Notes under the pieces: generated by a model
The model's input: the letters and a program-made list of their open reading frames with translations, nothing else
What the model was told of the DNA's origin: nothing
Database searches by the model: none
Origin: RHLJ01 sp965247355
GTDB lineage: Bacteria; Bacteroidota; Rhodothermia; Balneolales; Balneolaceae
Length of the DNA: 64,000 nucleotides
Direction: 5' to 3'
Assembly (NCBI GenBank): GCA_965247355.1
Contig: OZ252011.1
Span: 992,001-1,056,000, forward strand
Program-made: the position numbers and the translations under genes
Shown: positions 54,464 through 61,205 of the stretch, one piece after another
Layout of the letters: the number at the start of each line of letters is the position of its first letter
How positions within the stretch are numbered: position 1 is the stretch's first letter

Positions 54464-55648
54464 TTGGTTTCAAGTAATTTAAACATTTATAATCATACAT
54501 TGGCTAACTTCTCCCTCACTTCTACCATTTCAATTACCTGTCCCAAAGGCATTACTCCTTATCTGAAGAAAGAATTAGAGGATCTTGGGTTCCCTATTCA
54601 TAAAACACGCCCTGCCGGTGTTGAGACTGAAGGCTCCTTATATGATTGTATGAAATTGAATTTGATTTTGAGGACAGCACACCGGGTTCATTTTCTAATG
54701 GATACTTTTAAAGCCGAGAATGCTGATGATCTGACTGAAGGCCTTAAAAAGATCGCCTGGGAAAATTTCATTGATAAGCATGGGTATGTGAGTATTACTT
54801 CTTTTATAAAGAATCCGACTATTAACAATGATCAATTCGCGAACCTGACTGTTAAAGATGCCATTGTAGACCGGATAAGAATGACTCGTGGTGCTCGACC
54901 TGATTCCGGTGCAGATCTCACTAAAACGGTTGTTTTTCTTTTCTGGAAAGGTGATGAAGCTTCCGTTTACCTGGATACTTCAGGGGAATCCATTTCCCGA
55001 AGAAACTACAAAGTAGATAATCACACCGCCTCAATGCAGGAAACTCTGGCTGCGGCAGTAATTTTGGCCAGTAAATGGAAACCAGGACAACATCTTATAA
55101 ATCCCATGTGTGGAAGTGGTACTATTGCAATAGAGGCGGCAATGATGGCATTAAACCGGCCTGCTGGACAACTCCGCCCAAACTATGGCATCAAACATAT
55201 TCTGGGCTTTGATGAAGAGAAATGGACTGAATTACGCAATGAACTTAAACAAGAATCTCTAAAAGACTTCCCAAATCATAGCCGGATACTTGCCACAGAT
55301 AACGACCCTAAAGCTATTGCGGCGGCTAAGAAAAATGCCAAAACTGCAGGGGTAGATCATTTAATTGAATTCCAGGAATGCGAGTTCTACGATACCGAAA
55401 TTCCGTATGGTGATGGAGTTGTAGTCTTTAACCCTCCCTATGGTGAACGTTTAGGTGAGGATAAAAACCTTCCGGGACTCTATCGAGCCATCGGTGATTT
55501 CTTCAAACAAGACTGCAGCGGAAAATGGGGATATGTATTCACCGGAAACTTCGCCCTCGCCAAAAAAGTCGGTTTACGTACCAATCAACGCATCGAATTC
55601 TATAACTCCACGATTGAGTGCCGGTTGTTGGAATATGAGCTTTATTAA
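54464..55648 (+). CDS. THUMP domain RNA guanine-N2 methyltransferase (RlmL/YpsC-like)
   Basis: An RNA methyltransferase of up to 394 residues that modifies guanine in 23S rRNA in the YpsC/RlmL family. The THUMP domain (about 60-165) precedes the MTase domain with NPMCGSGTIAIEAA (SAM motif) and the catalytic FNPPYGERLG. Start is uncertain: TTG at 54464 gives the longest form; TTG at 54500 (ANFSLTSTISITCPKG) fits the family N-terminus better. A TATAAT at 54488-54493 lies between them. No conventional SD is seen for either. Confidence 0.9.
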   Translation: MVSSNLNIYNHTLANFSLTSTISITCPKGITPYLKKELEDLGFPIHKTRPAGVETEGSLYDCMKLNLILRTAHRVHFLMDTFKAENADDLTEGLKKIAWENFIDKHGYVSITSFIKNPTINNDQFANLTVKDAIVDRIRMTRGARPDSGADLTKTVVFLFWKGDEASVYLDTSGESISRRNYKVDNHTASMQETLAAAVILASKWKPGQHLINPMCGSGTIAIEAAMMALNRPAGQLRPNYGIKHILGFDEEKWTELRNELKQESLKDFPNHSRILATDNDPKAIAAAKKNAKTAGVDHLIEFQECEFYDTEIPYGDGVVVFNPPYGERLGEDKNLPGLYRAIGDFFKQDCSGKWGYVFTGNFALAKKVGLRTNQRIEFYNSTIECRLLEYELY

Positions 55649-55676
55649 ATGAAATCTTCAACTTTCAAAAATCATA

Positions 55677-56264
55677 ATGAAGATAAGCTTCCTCCTATTT
55701 TGTTCGATTTTCTGTTTTAACCTCGTTTCTTTTGCTCAGGATGCAGATAGTACTGGTAATTTTACTGGAAACTATTTTTTTTCAAGTAGTGCCATAACTC
55801 TTGAAAAATCAGAGTCGATGATTGTTTGGAATTTATGGGGTCCGGAATATACTTATGGGGTTACATCCAATTTTCAGGTAGGAGGTTTGGCCTCTTGGAT
55901 CGCAAGTCCAATTGCATTAAAAGCCGATTTAAGCACACCTATTTCTGAAACTTTTAAAATCAGCCTAGGTGGATTCTATGGGGTTGACTGGGCTACCAGC
56001 CCAACGGAACCCGGAGGCGGATTAAACGCTAAGTTGACTTTTGGTGATAACAGAAAAAATTTAAGCGCAACGGTATATGGCTTTAATTTATCCGGAGAAG
56101 GGTTTGGACAAATGTATAGCATTTCAACATATTTGAAACACTCAGAACAGTCCGCATTTATACTGGAGTCGTTTCTATTTGAAGTTTCTGAAGGGATTGG
56201 AGGAGCTATTATTCCGGGAATCAACATCGCACTAAAAGAGATAGATTTCTACATGCTGGATTAG
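55677..56264 (+). CDS. Exported beta-rich protein, paralogue of the gene at 57508
   Basis: A 195-residue protein with a signal peptide (MKISFLLFCSIFCFNLVSFAQ). The mature part is strand-rich and aromatic, suggesting a small outer-membrane barrel. It is similar to the C-terminal two thirds of the protein at 57508-58389: MIVWNLWGPEYTYGVTSN against YIIWNLFGPDAQFGVSDN, and IIPGINI against IIPGLRF. Function unknown. It begins 28 bases after the THUMP methyltransferase stop. Confidence 0.7.
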   Translation: MKISFLLFCSIFCFNLVSFAQDADSTGNFTGNYFFSSSAITLEKSESMIVWNLWGPEYTYGVTSNFQVGGLASWIASPIALKADLSTPISETFKISLGGFYGVDWATSPTEPGGGLNAKLTFGDNRKNLSATVYGFNLSGEGFGQMYSISTYLKHSEQSAFILESFLFEVSEGIGGAIIPGINIALKEIDFYMLD

Positions 56265-56378
56265 TAGTTTTTTTTTATGATGAGACAATTCTTCCATTAC
56301 CTATTCCATTTTTACAATTACATGTTCCAATAAATTAAAAGCCTCTATTTTCAATTCCAAAGTGAAAATCTCTTTGTA

Positions 56379-57014
56379 ATGATCACTGCACTTTCTCTGC
56401 TTTTCTTCTTTTTGGTGATTTTCTCCATATATGTGAAGGAGTCGGATAAACTGAATTACTATTTTTACTTAAAGCCAATAACTACATCCGTTTTAATATA
56501 TATTTCGGGCTTAATCTATTTTGAGACTGAAAGCAGTTATTCACTAATTATTTCATTCTCTCTGCTGTTTTCATTATTTGGAGATATTTTCCTTCTTAAA
56601 GAGGATAGATTTGTAAAAGGATTAGCTTCATTTCTAATTGCTCATATTGGTTTTACTACAGCCTTTTCTGGTATTTATGGATTCGATATTTACCTGCCAC
56701 CTCTGGTCATTTTATTAATAGTCGGCTCAATCTATTTTTTCTACTTAAAGAAAGACCTTAAGCAGTATATCTTACCAGTTTCTTTGTATTTTTTGGTAAT
56801 AATAATCATGAACTGGCATGCAATTAATCCTTATTTAATCGATCAAAGTGAGGCACTACTTGGAATTGCATTAGGATCTCTCCTATTCACTTTTTCAGAT
56901 TCTCTGATAGCCTATCAGAAATTTAAAAGTTCATTTAAAGGTTCAGATTTATTGATTCTTAGCACATATTGGATTTCGATTTATCTGTTTACTATTGCTG
57001 GGTTAAGTATATAG
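56379..57014 (+). CDS. Lysoplasmalogenase, YhhN/TMEM86 family
   Basis: A 211-residue polytopic membrane protein with about eight helices. Conserved blocks include the KP motif (YLKPITTSVLIY), LLFSLFGDIFLL with its Asp, GLASFLIAHIGFTTAFSGI with its His, and GSLLFTFSDSLIAYQKF. YhhN proteins hydrolyse the vinyl-ether bond of lysoplasmalogens or are thought to act as such. It is followed by an intergenic region full of hairpin repeats. Confidence 0.9.
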   Translation: MITALSLLFFFLVIFSIYVKESDKLNYYFYLKPITTSVLIYISGLIYFETESSYSLIISFSLLFSLFGDIFLLKEDRFVKGLASFLIAHIGFTTAFSGIYGFDIYLPPLVILLIVGSIYFFYLKKDLKQYILPVSLYFLVIIIMNWHAINPYLIDQSEALLGIALGSLLFTFSDSLIAYQKFKSSFKGSDLLILSTYWISIYLFTIAGLSI

Positions 57015-57033
57015 TATCTCAATGAGGAATTTA

Positions 57034-57180
57034 CTGTCCCTCTTTGGGGAGGGATAGAGTCAGAACTTGTTTTGACTAAGGGAGAGGATGAAATGGCTCG
57101 TTCTTTCTTAGTACTTACCGTCCTCCCTCTGATTTCCCACAAGCGTGAAATCCGTCTCCCTCCGAAGAGAGAAAGTATTA
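57034..57180. repeat. Type 1 multi-hairpin intergenic repeat, copy 1
   Basis: It is a run of short hairpins: CCCTCtttGGGGAGGG; GTCAGAAC-TT-GTTTTGAC; GATTTC...GAAATC; and a final CTCCCTCcgaaGAGAGA-like pair. A second copy lies at 61044-61188 in the same orientation. Loop TT of the second hairpin and the CTCCC outer pieces are conserved while stem bases differ, including compensated changes, which suggests that folding is selected. It directly follows the lysoplasmalogenase stop. Confidence 0.65.
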
Positions 57181-57201
57181 AGCTCAAGATTTACCTAAAA
57201 C

Positions 57202-57252
57202 CTACTCCGCCTTGATCCAGGTATCGGAACTGGCCTAACTTTTATTGAAAGC
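57202..57252 (-). pseudogene. Relic of a TPR protein C-terminus (paralogue of the gene at 58568)
   Basis: Minus-strand translation reads AFNKS, stop, ASSDTWIKAE, stop. The intact protein at 58568-60148 ends AFKESWARSDTWIRGAKF. DNA identity is high across ATCCAGGTATC and flanks. The Trp codon (TGG) has become a stop (TAG). It shows that a second copy of the TPR gene existed here and was truncated, probably with the adjacent type 2 repeat. Confidence 0.6.
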
Positions 57253-57260
57253 ACAAACTT

Positions 57261-57384
57261 AGTCTCCCCTCTAGGGGAGATGAATATCATTGTTTAAATG
57301 ATATTCTAATGGGTGTTTGTAAAGGCTGATGCCCCACTAACACCCTCCGTCCCTTCGGGACACCTCCCTCAAGGGAGGACTTTT
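57261..57384. repeat. Type 2 five-hairpin intergenic repeat, copy 1
   Basis: Five consecutive hairpins: TCTCCCCT-AGGGGAGA (57263-57280), GAATATCATT-AATGATATTC (57282-57306), GGGTGTT...AACACCC (57311-57345), GTCCC-TTC-GGGAC (57349-57361), CCTCCCT-AGGGAGG (57363-57378) followed by TTTT. A second copy lies at 58416-58547 in the same orientation. The second hairpin has different sequence in each copy yet is perfectly paired in both. The last hairpin with its T tract resembles an intrinsic terminator. Confidence 0.8.
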
Positions 57385-57507
57385 CTTTTCCTTGGGAGGA
57401 CATTAGTAAATTACTGAAACATATTTATTTCATTTTATCCATATCTGTAATACTATAAGCGGTTAGCAAGCGTATATATGCAAATCTAAACCAATCACAA
57501 TTAGCTA

Positions 57508-58389
57508 GTGAAAACAATAAAGTATGTAGCCACCGTTCTGATCTTTGGAATGTGTATAAATTTTCAACACTCAGAAGTACAGGCTCAAACACAGAGAGAT
57601 ACCACAAAAACGTATTTAATCATCAAAAATGATGATTCCCGTTACAGCGGTAAAATTATTTCAGAAGATGCCCGTGAAGTTATTCTTCTCACTCAAAATC
57701 TTGGTGAGATCGCCATTCCAAAACACGAAATCAGAGAAATAAGGGAACTGGGAGAAAAAGATCTAAATAAGGATGGATCAATAAGAGCCTCTCAAACCTT
57801 TGCTACCAGATATTTTTTATCAACAAATGGCTTAGGTATTGATAAAGGTGATAGCTACATCATCTGGAACCTCTTTGGTCCGGATGCTCAATTCGGAGTC
57901 TCCGATAATGTGTCTTTAGGTATTGTTACAAGTTGGCTTGGTACCCCAATTATTGGTTCGGCTAAATACAGCTATTCTGTTTCTGATAACACCCATCTTG
58001 GATTTGGAACCTTACTAGGTACAGGTTCCTGGGCTGCATTAGGCTTTTTTATTGGTTTGCCATATGCATCAATAACTAAAGGTGACGCATATAAAAACCT
58101 TACTTTCTCTGCGGGATATGGTTTTGTTACTGAATCATCCGATTCTTATGGAAGGCTCCTTTTTTCTGTAGCAGGAATGACACCTATAAGTGATAAACTC
58201 AGCTTTGTTTTAGATTCGTACTTAGTTCCGTTTGGAGGAAGAGGTGAAACAGGGGGCTTAATTATTCCTGGCCTTCGGTTTCAAACCCAGGAAAAAAGAG
58301 CATTCCAGCTTGGCTTTGCAGGTTTCTACTCAGATGGAGAGACGACCCCATTTCCATTCCCAATGGTTCAATGGTTCTGGAAGCTTTAA
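57508..58389 (+). CDS. Exported protein with N-terminal small domain and barrel-like C-terminus
   Basis: A 293-residue protein with GTG start and a signal region ending VQAQ. After it comes a segment (YLIIKNDDSRYSGKIISEDA, IAIPKHEIREIREL, about 33-78) resembling a short SH3- or Sm-like fold. The rest is strand-rich and paralogous to the protein at 55677-56264. The barrel-like part has repeated Gly/aromatic strands and ends PMVQWFWKL, a terminal aromatic as in outer-membrane proteins. It is unknown, but the pairing with a TPR gene and repeats suggests local duplication. Confidence 0.72.
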   Translation: MKTIKYVATVLIFGMCINFQHSEVQAQTQRDTTKTYLIIKNDDSRYSGKIISEDAREVILLTQNLGEIAIPKHEIREIRELGEKDLNKDGSIRASQTFATRYFLSTNGLGIDKGDSYIIWNLFGPDAQFGVSDNVSLGIVTSWLGTPIIGSAKYSYSVSDNTHLGFGTLLGTGSWAALGFFIGLPYASITKGDAYKNLTFSAGYGFVTESSDSYGRLLFSVAGMTPISDKLSFVLDSYLVPFGGRGETGGLIIPGLRFQTQEKRAFQLGFAGFYSDGETTPFPFPMVQWFWKL

Positions 58390-58415
58390 GAAGTATTCTA
58401 GTACACATAAGTTAA

Positions 58416-58547
58416 GTCTCCCCTTGAGGGGAGGCGAATAAATCAGAAGTTCCTGATTTATTCTGAGGGGTGTTCGAGATGACTGAGGCTTTACAAACAC
58501 CCTCCGTCCCTTCGGGACACCTCCCTCAAGGGAGGACTTTTTTTGTC
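58416..58547. repeat. Type 2 five-hairpin intergenic repeat, copy 2
   Basis: Same order as copy 1: CTCCCCT-AGGGGAG (58418-58433), GAATAAATCAG-CTGATTTATTC (58436-58463), GGGTGTT...AACACCC (58468-58502), GTCCC-TTC-GGGAC (58506-58518), CCTCCCT-AGGGAGG plus a run of seven T. Between copies, the second stem differs at almost all positions but stays perfectly paired; the last 45 bases are nearly identical. It lies between the barrel gene and the 3' end of the TPR gene. Confidence 0.82.
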
Positions 58548-58567
58548 CCTCCAAATGGAGAAAGTTT

Positions 58568-60148
58568 TTAAAACTTAGCACCCCTAATCCAGGTATCAGA
58601 TCTCGCCCAACTTTCTTTGAAGGCAGCTTCAAGTTCTTCGTCTTCTTTTCCTTGTCCTTCTAAAGCTTGTATCAAACCAAAATAACTCCAGCCATTGTTT
58701 GGGTGATCTTCCAATTCAGCTCTGAATACTTTTTCAGCTTGCTCATACTCCCCATATTCTAATAAGGCTGAACCGAGCCAGTGTCGGGCAGCAAATGGCA
58801 GTGGTTCAGGTTCATCATAATCCAGAGAATCATCCCACATCACCGCCCGTTCAAAAGAAGCAATAGCAGCAAGTGTATCTCCTTTTGTTAGGTGAATTTC
58901 TCCTTCCAGAATTCCGCCAACCGTTCCCAATAATCTATCTGCAGGATGAAATCGAAAGCGGGCATTCGAGGTATCAGCAGCTTCAAGTACTTTCTCTAAG
59001 TAATTCTCTGCCATTGAAATATCACCTTCTTTTAACCGGGCATAGCCCATTGAGAAATCCCACATTCCACCATGTACATCGTGAGCTGGTCGTTCGGTCA
59101 CACGAAGCACTTCATCAAAGCGCCCGAAGCGAATGAGTGTAAGCACCTCATACATATTATTACCGGTTAGTTTGGTGTAATCTCTTCCGGCCTGGGTTGC
59201 CACTCCGCTTTGTCCATCCATAGAAGCAGCAAAGGCTAGCATATGTAAATTGTGACTTGGATAAATAGCGAAACCCTCTCCCACGGCCTCTTTCTGATCG
59301 GAATGCCAGGCCATAATATTGGCGCGAACAGCATCTCCCCAGCGACCAATTTCATTCCAGGTATGAGAAGGCATGTGATTGATATGACTGGCTCCCGGTA
59401 TGGAAGTCCCGATAAACTCTGCACATGCTTCCGCCTTTCCTGGATCGGTGGTCGATTCTGTAGCATGAATATATAAATGACACGCTCCAGGATGTTTAAT
59501 ATCCAATTCCAACACGCGTTCCAGTTCAGCATGGAGTTTCTGTACATCCGGATCATTGATATCACGATATCCACGTCTTGGTTCTAACAGAAATAAAGCT
59601 TCAGCATAAAAAGTGCCTGCATCTAAATCTTCGGGATATTTCTCCGCTACTTCTTTCATCTTCATTGCATAAGCAGTATCCAAAACCGCCTGTGATTCTG
59701 AATCATATTCCTTTGCATAGCGCACCGACATTGCCTGTATAAAGTCAGTCTCTATTAGATTTGCATGACCTTCATCAGCTAATTCCATAGCTTTTTGTAT
59801 AGCTGCATAAGCTCTGGGAGCTTCACTTGCTCTCATACTGCCGTTCAGATACGATCCCCATGCCCAGGCTTCTCCCCAATAACAGATTGCGCAGTTCGGA
59901 TCGGCTTTCTGAGCCTCAATAAAAGACCGAGCAGCATCTTCTTTGGTGAACGCATACATCATCTGGAATCCCTGATTGAAATAGGTCTGAGCTATTTCAC
60001 TATCTGAAGAAATAGGTCGCTCAAAGTCGCCTAAAGCTTTTTCGTAAACCGGAAATGGTTCTGAGAATTCTGGTGGGTATTTTACTTCCTGGGCTGTTAG
60101 TGAGAAACTTAACAAAAGTAGAAAAACGGTAGAGAACAAACGATACAT
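58568..60148 (-). CDS. Exported tetratricopeptide-repeat protein
   Basis: A 526-residue protein with signal peptide (MYRLFSTVFLLLLSFSLTAQ) and about eight TPR-like helix pairs. The region ADPNCAICYWGEAWAWG (about 85-102) is a hallmark of a family of exported TPR proteins that I recognise but cannot assign a function. Further TPR helices continue to the C-terminus DTWIRGAKF. A pseudogene copy of its C-terminus lies at 57202-57252. It may organise envelope protein complexes, but no partner is evident. Confidence 0.8.
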   Translation of the reverse strand: MYRLFSTVFLLLLSFSLTAQEVKYPPEFSEPFPVYEKALGDFERPISSDSEIAQTYFNQGFQMMYAFTKEDAARSFIEAQKADPNCAICYWGEAWAWGSYLNGSMRASEAPRAYAAIQKAMELADEGHANLIETDFIQAMSVRYAKEYDSESQAVLDTAYAMKMKEVAEKYPEDLDAGTFYAEALFLLEPRRGYRDINDPDVQKLHAELERVLELDIKHPGACHLYIHATESTTDPGKAEACAEFIGTSIPGASHINHMPSHTWNEIGRWGDAVRANIMAWHSDQKEAVGEGFAIYPSHNLHMLAFAASMDGQSGVATQAGRDYTKLTGNNMYEVLTLIRFGRFDEVLRVTERPAHDVHGGMWDFSMGYARLKEGDISMAENYLEKVLEAADTSNARFRFHPADRLLGTVGGILEGEIHLTKGDTLAAIASFERAVMWDDSLDYDEPEPLPFAARHWLGSALLEYGEYEQAEKVFRAELEDHPNNGWSYFGLIQALEGQGKEDEELEAAFKESWARSDTWIRGAKF

Positions 60149-60233
60149 TAGCTAAACTTGGTTGAAATGATTGAGAAGCTAAATCAATTGACTAGTACAT
60201 ACAAACAGAATTAAATGATCAACCTCTTTTAAT

Positions 60234-60803
60234 ATGAAAGCATCCGTCATCCACATAAAAAACATGGTTTGTGGTCGCTGCATTAAAGTGGTTAAGGAAG
60301 AAATCGAGAAGCTGGGATATCCGATCAGAAATATTGAACTGGGCAAAGTAGTGTTTGACGAAGCCCTGGAAATTGATAATCAAAAGCTGTCTAAAGTTCT
60401 GGAAAAAGAAGGTTTTGAACTCATAGATGATCAAAGTTCAAAAATCATAAGCTCCATTAAAACGAAGATTATTCAACAAATTCGACAAGAGACACATGAA
60501 AGTGATGATCAAAATCTGTCAACCTATCTGGAACAGGAATTAAATAAAAGCTATTCCTCCTTAAGCAGCCTGTTCTCAGAGGTAGAAGGACGAACAATTG
60601 AGAAGTTTGCAATTCAACAACGAATTGAGCGGGTTAAAGAACTACTGGTATACGGTGAAAAAACCATAAGTGAAATAGCCTGGGAGTTAGGCTACAGTAG
60701 TGCTCAGTATTTATCCAATCAGTTTAAAAGCGAAACCGGTCTCTCTCCTTCGCAGTTCAGAGCTATGTTGGGTAATAATAGAAAGTCTTTGGATGAGGTT
60801 TAA
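60234..60803 (+). CDS. HMA-like / AraC-type copper-responsive regulator
   Basis: A 189-residue regulator with an N-terminal heavy-metal-associated-like fold (MVCGRC, C13 and C16 as metal ligands) and a C-terminal AraC helix-turn-helix region (about 120-180; TISEIAWELGYSSAQYLSNQFKSETGLSPSQFR is the second HTH). The HMA fold lacks the classic GMTC but keeps C-x-x-C. Located upstream of the CopA-type ATPase and a metal-rich exported protein, it probably controls them in response to copper. The 402-base gap before copA contains repeats, so they may not share a promoter. Confidence 0.85.
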   Translation: MKASVIHIKNMVCGRCIKVVKEEIEKLGYPIRNIELGKVVFDEALEIDNQKLSKVLEKEGFELIDDQSSKIISSIKTKIIQQIRQETHESDDQNLSTYLEQELNKSYSSLSSLFSEVEGRTIEKFAIQQRIERVKELLVYGEKTISEIAWELGYSSAQYLSNQFKSETGLSPSQFRAMLGNNRKSLDEV

Positions 60804-60807
60804 GGAT

Positions 60808-60837
60808 GACGATTGACGATTGACGATTGACGATTGA
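60808..60837. repeat. Tandem repeat of GACGATT, 4.3 copies
   Basis: GACGATT is repeated four times exactly, plus GA, starting five bases after the AraC-type stop codon. Short tandem arrays of this kind can vary in copy number by slippage; no coding frame crosses it. Confidence 0.9.
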
Positions 60838-60853
60838 AAATAATCTTTTTAAA

Positions 60854-60925
60854 GTCATCCTGAGGATACTTCCGAAGGATCTTGCTGGATATCCAATCAG
60901 ATCCTTCGCTTTCGCTCAGGATGAC
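60854..60925. repeat. Cruciform-like dispersed repeat (GTCATCCTGAG inverted repeat)
   Basis: GTCATCCTGAG (60854-60864) is matched by CTCAGGATGAC (60915-60925). Inside it, CGAAGGATCT pairs with AGATCCTTCG, and the centre has the palindrome GGATATCC. The whole 72-base block folds into a long stem. The TCATCCTGAG...GAAGGATCT motif resembles dispersed intergenic repeats I recall from many bacterial genomes. Confidence 0.8.
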
Positions 60926-61043
60926 TAAGCCTGAATACTGTGGTAATAGTTGTAAGAATTGTCTCTCGCCCAAAAATTACACGTCTTTTATAAAATTCCG
61001 TAAGTACTGATTGAATTGGATTTATGATATTAACGTAGTCTTT

Positions 61044-61188
61044 GTCTCCCCTTGGGGGGGAGACAGAGTCCAAACTTGTTTGGGCTCAGAGGGAGGACAG
61101 TAAAGGGTTGAAAAATAATTTACCCTCCCGAACCTCTCCCTGAGTTGCTCAAATTCGCAATTCTGTCCCTCCCCAAGGAGGGACAGTT
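61044..61188. repeat. Type 1 multi-hairpin intergenic repeat, copy 2
   Basis: GTCTCCCC-GGGGAGAC (61044-61064), then GAGTCCAAAC-TT-GTTTGGGCTC, a middle hairpin (GAGTTGC...GCAATTC), and GTCCCTCCCCAAGGAGGGAC at the end (about 61164-61184). It aligns with copy 1 at 57034-57180, in the same orientation; the stems vary while pairing is kept (GTCAGAAC/GTTTTGAC in copy 1 against GTCCAAAC/GTTTGGGC here). Confidence 0.7.
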
Positions 61189-61205
61189 AATAAAAACTTA
61201 AAGCA

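Larger units (their letters stand above)
57015..57507. other. Repeat-rich intergenic region after the lysoplasmalogenase gene
   Basis: This 493-base gap contains a type 1 hairpin repeat (57034-57180), a relic of a TPR gene 3' end (57202-57252) and a type 2 five-hairpin repeat (57261-57384). The last about 120 bases are AT-rich and probably hold the promoter of the gene at 57508. No intact gene is seen. Confidence 0.7.
60804..61205. other. Repeat-rich intergenic region before the copper ATPase gene
   Basis: This 402-base gap contains a 7-bp tandem repeat (60808-60837), a large cruciform-like inverted repeat (60854-60925) and the second type 1 hairpin repeat (61044-61188). The bases between (about 60930-61040) are AT-rich and may hold the copper ATPase promoter. 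No gene is seen. Confidence 0.7.
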
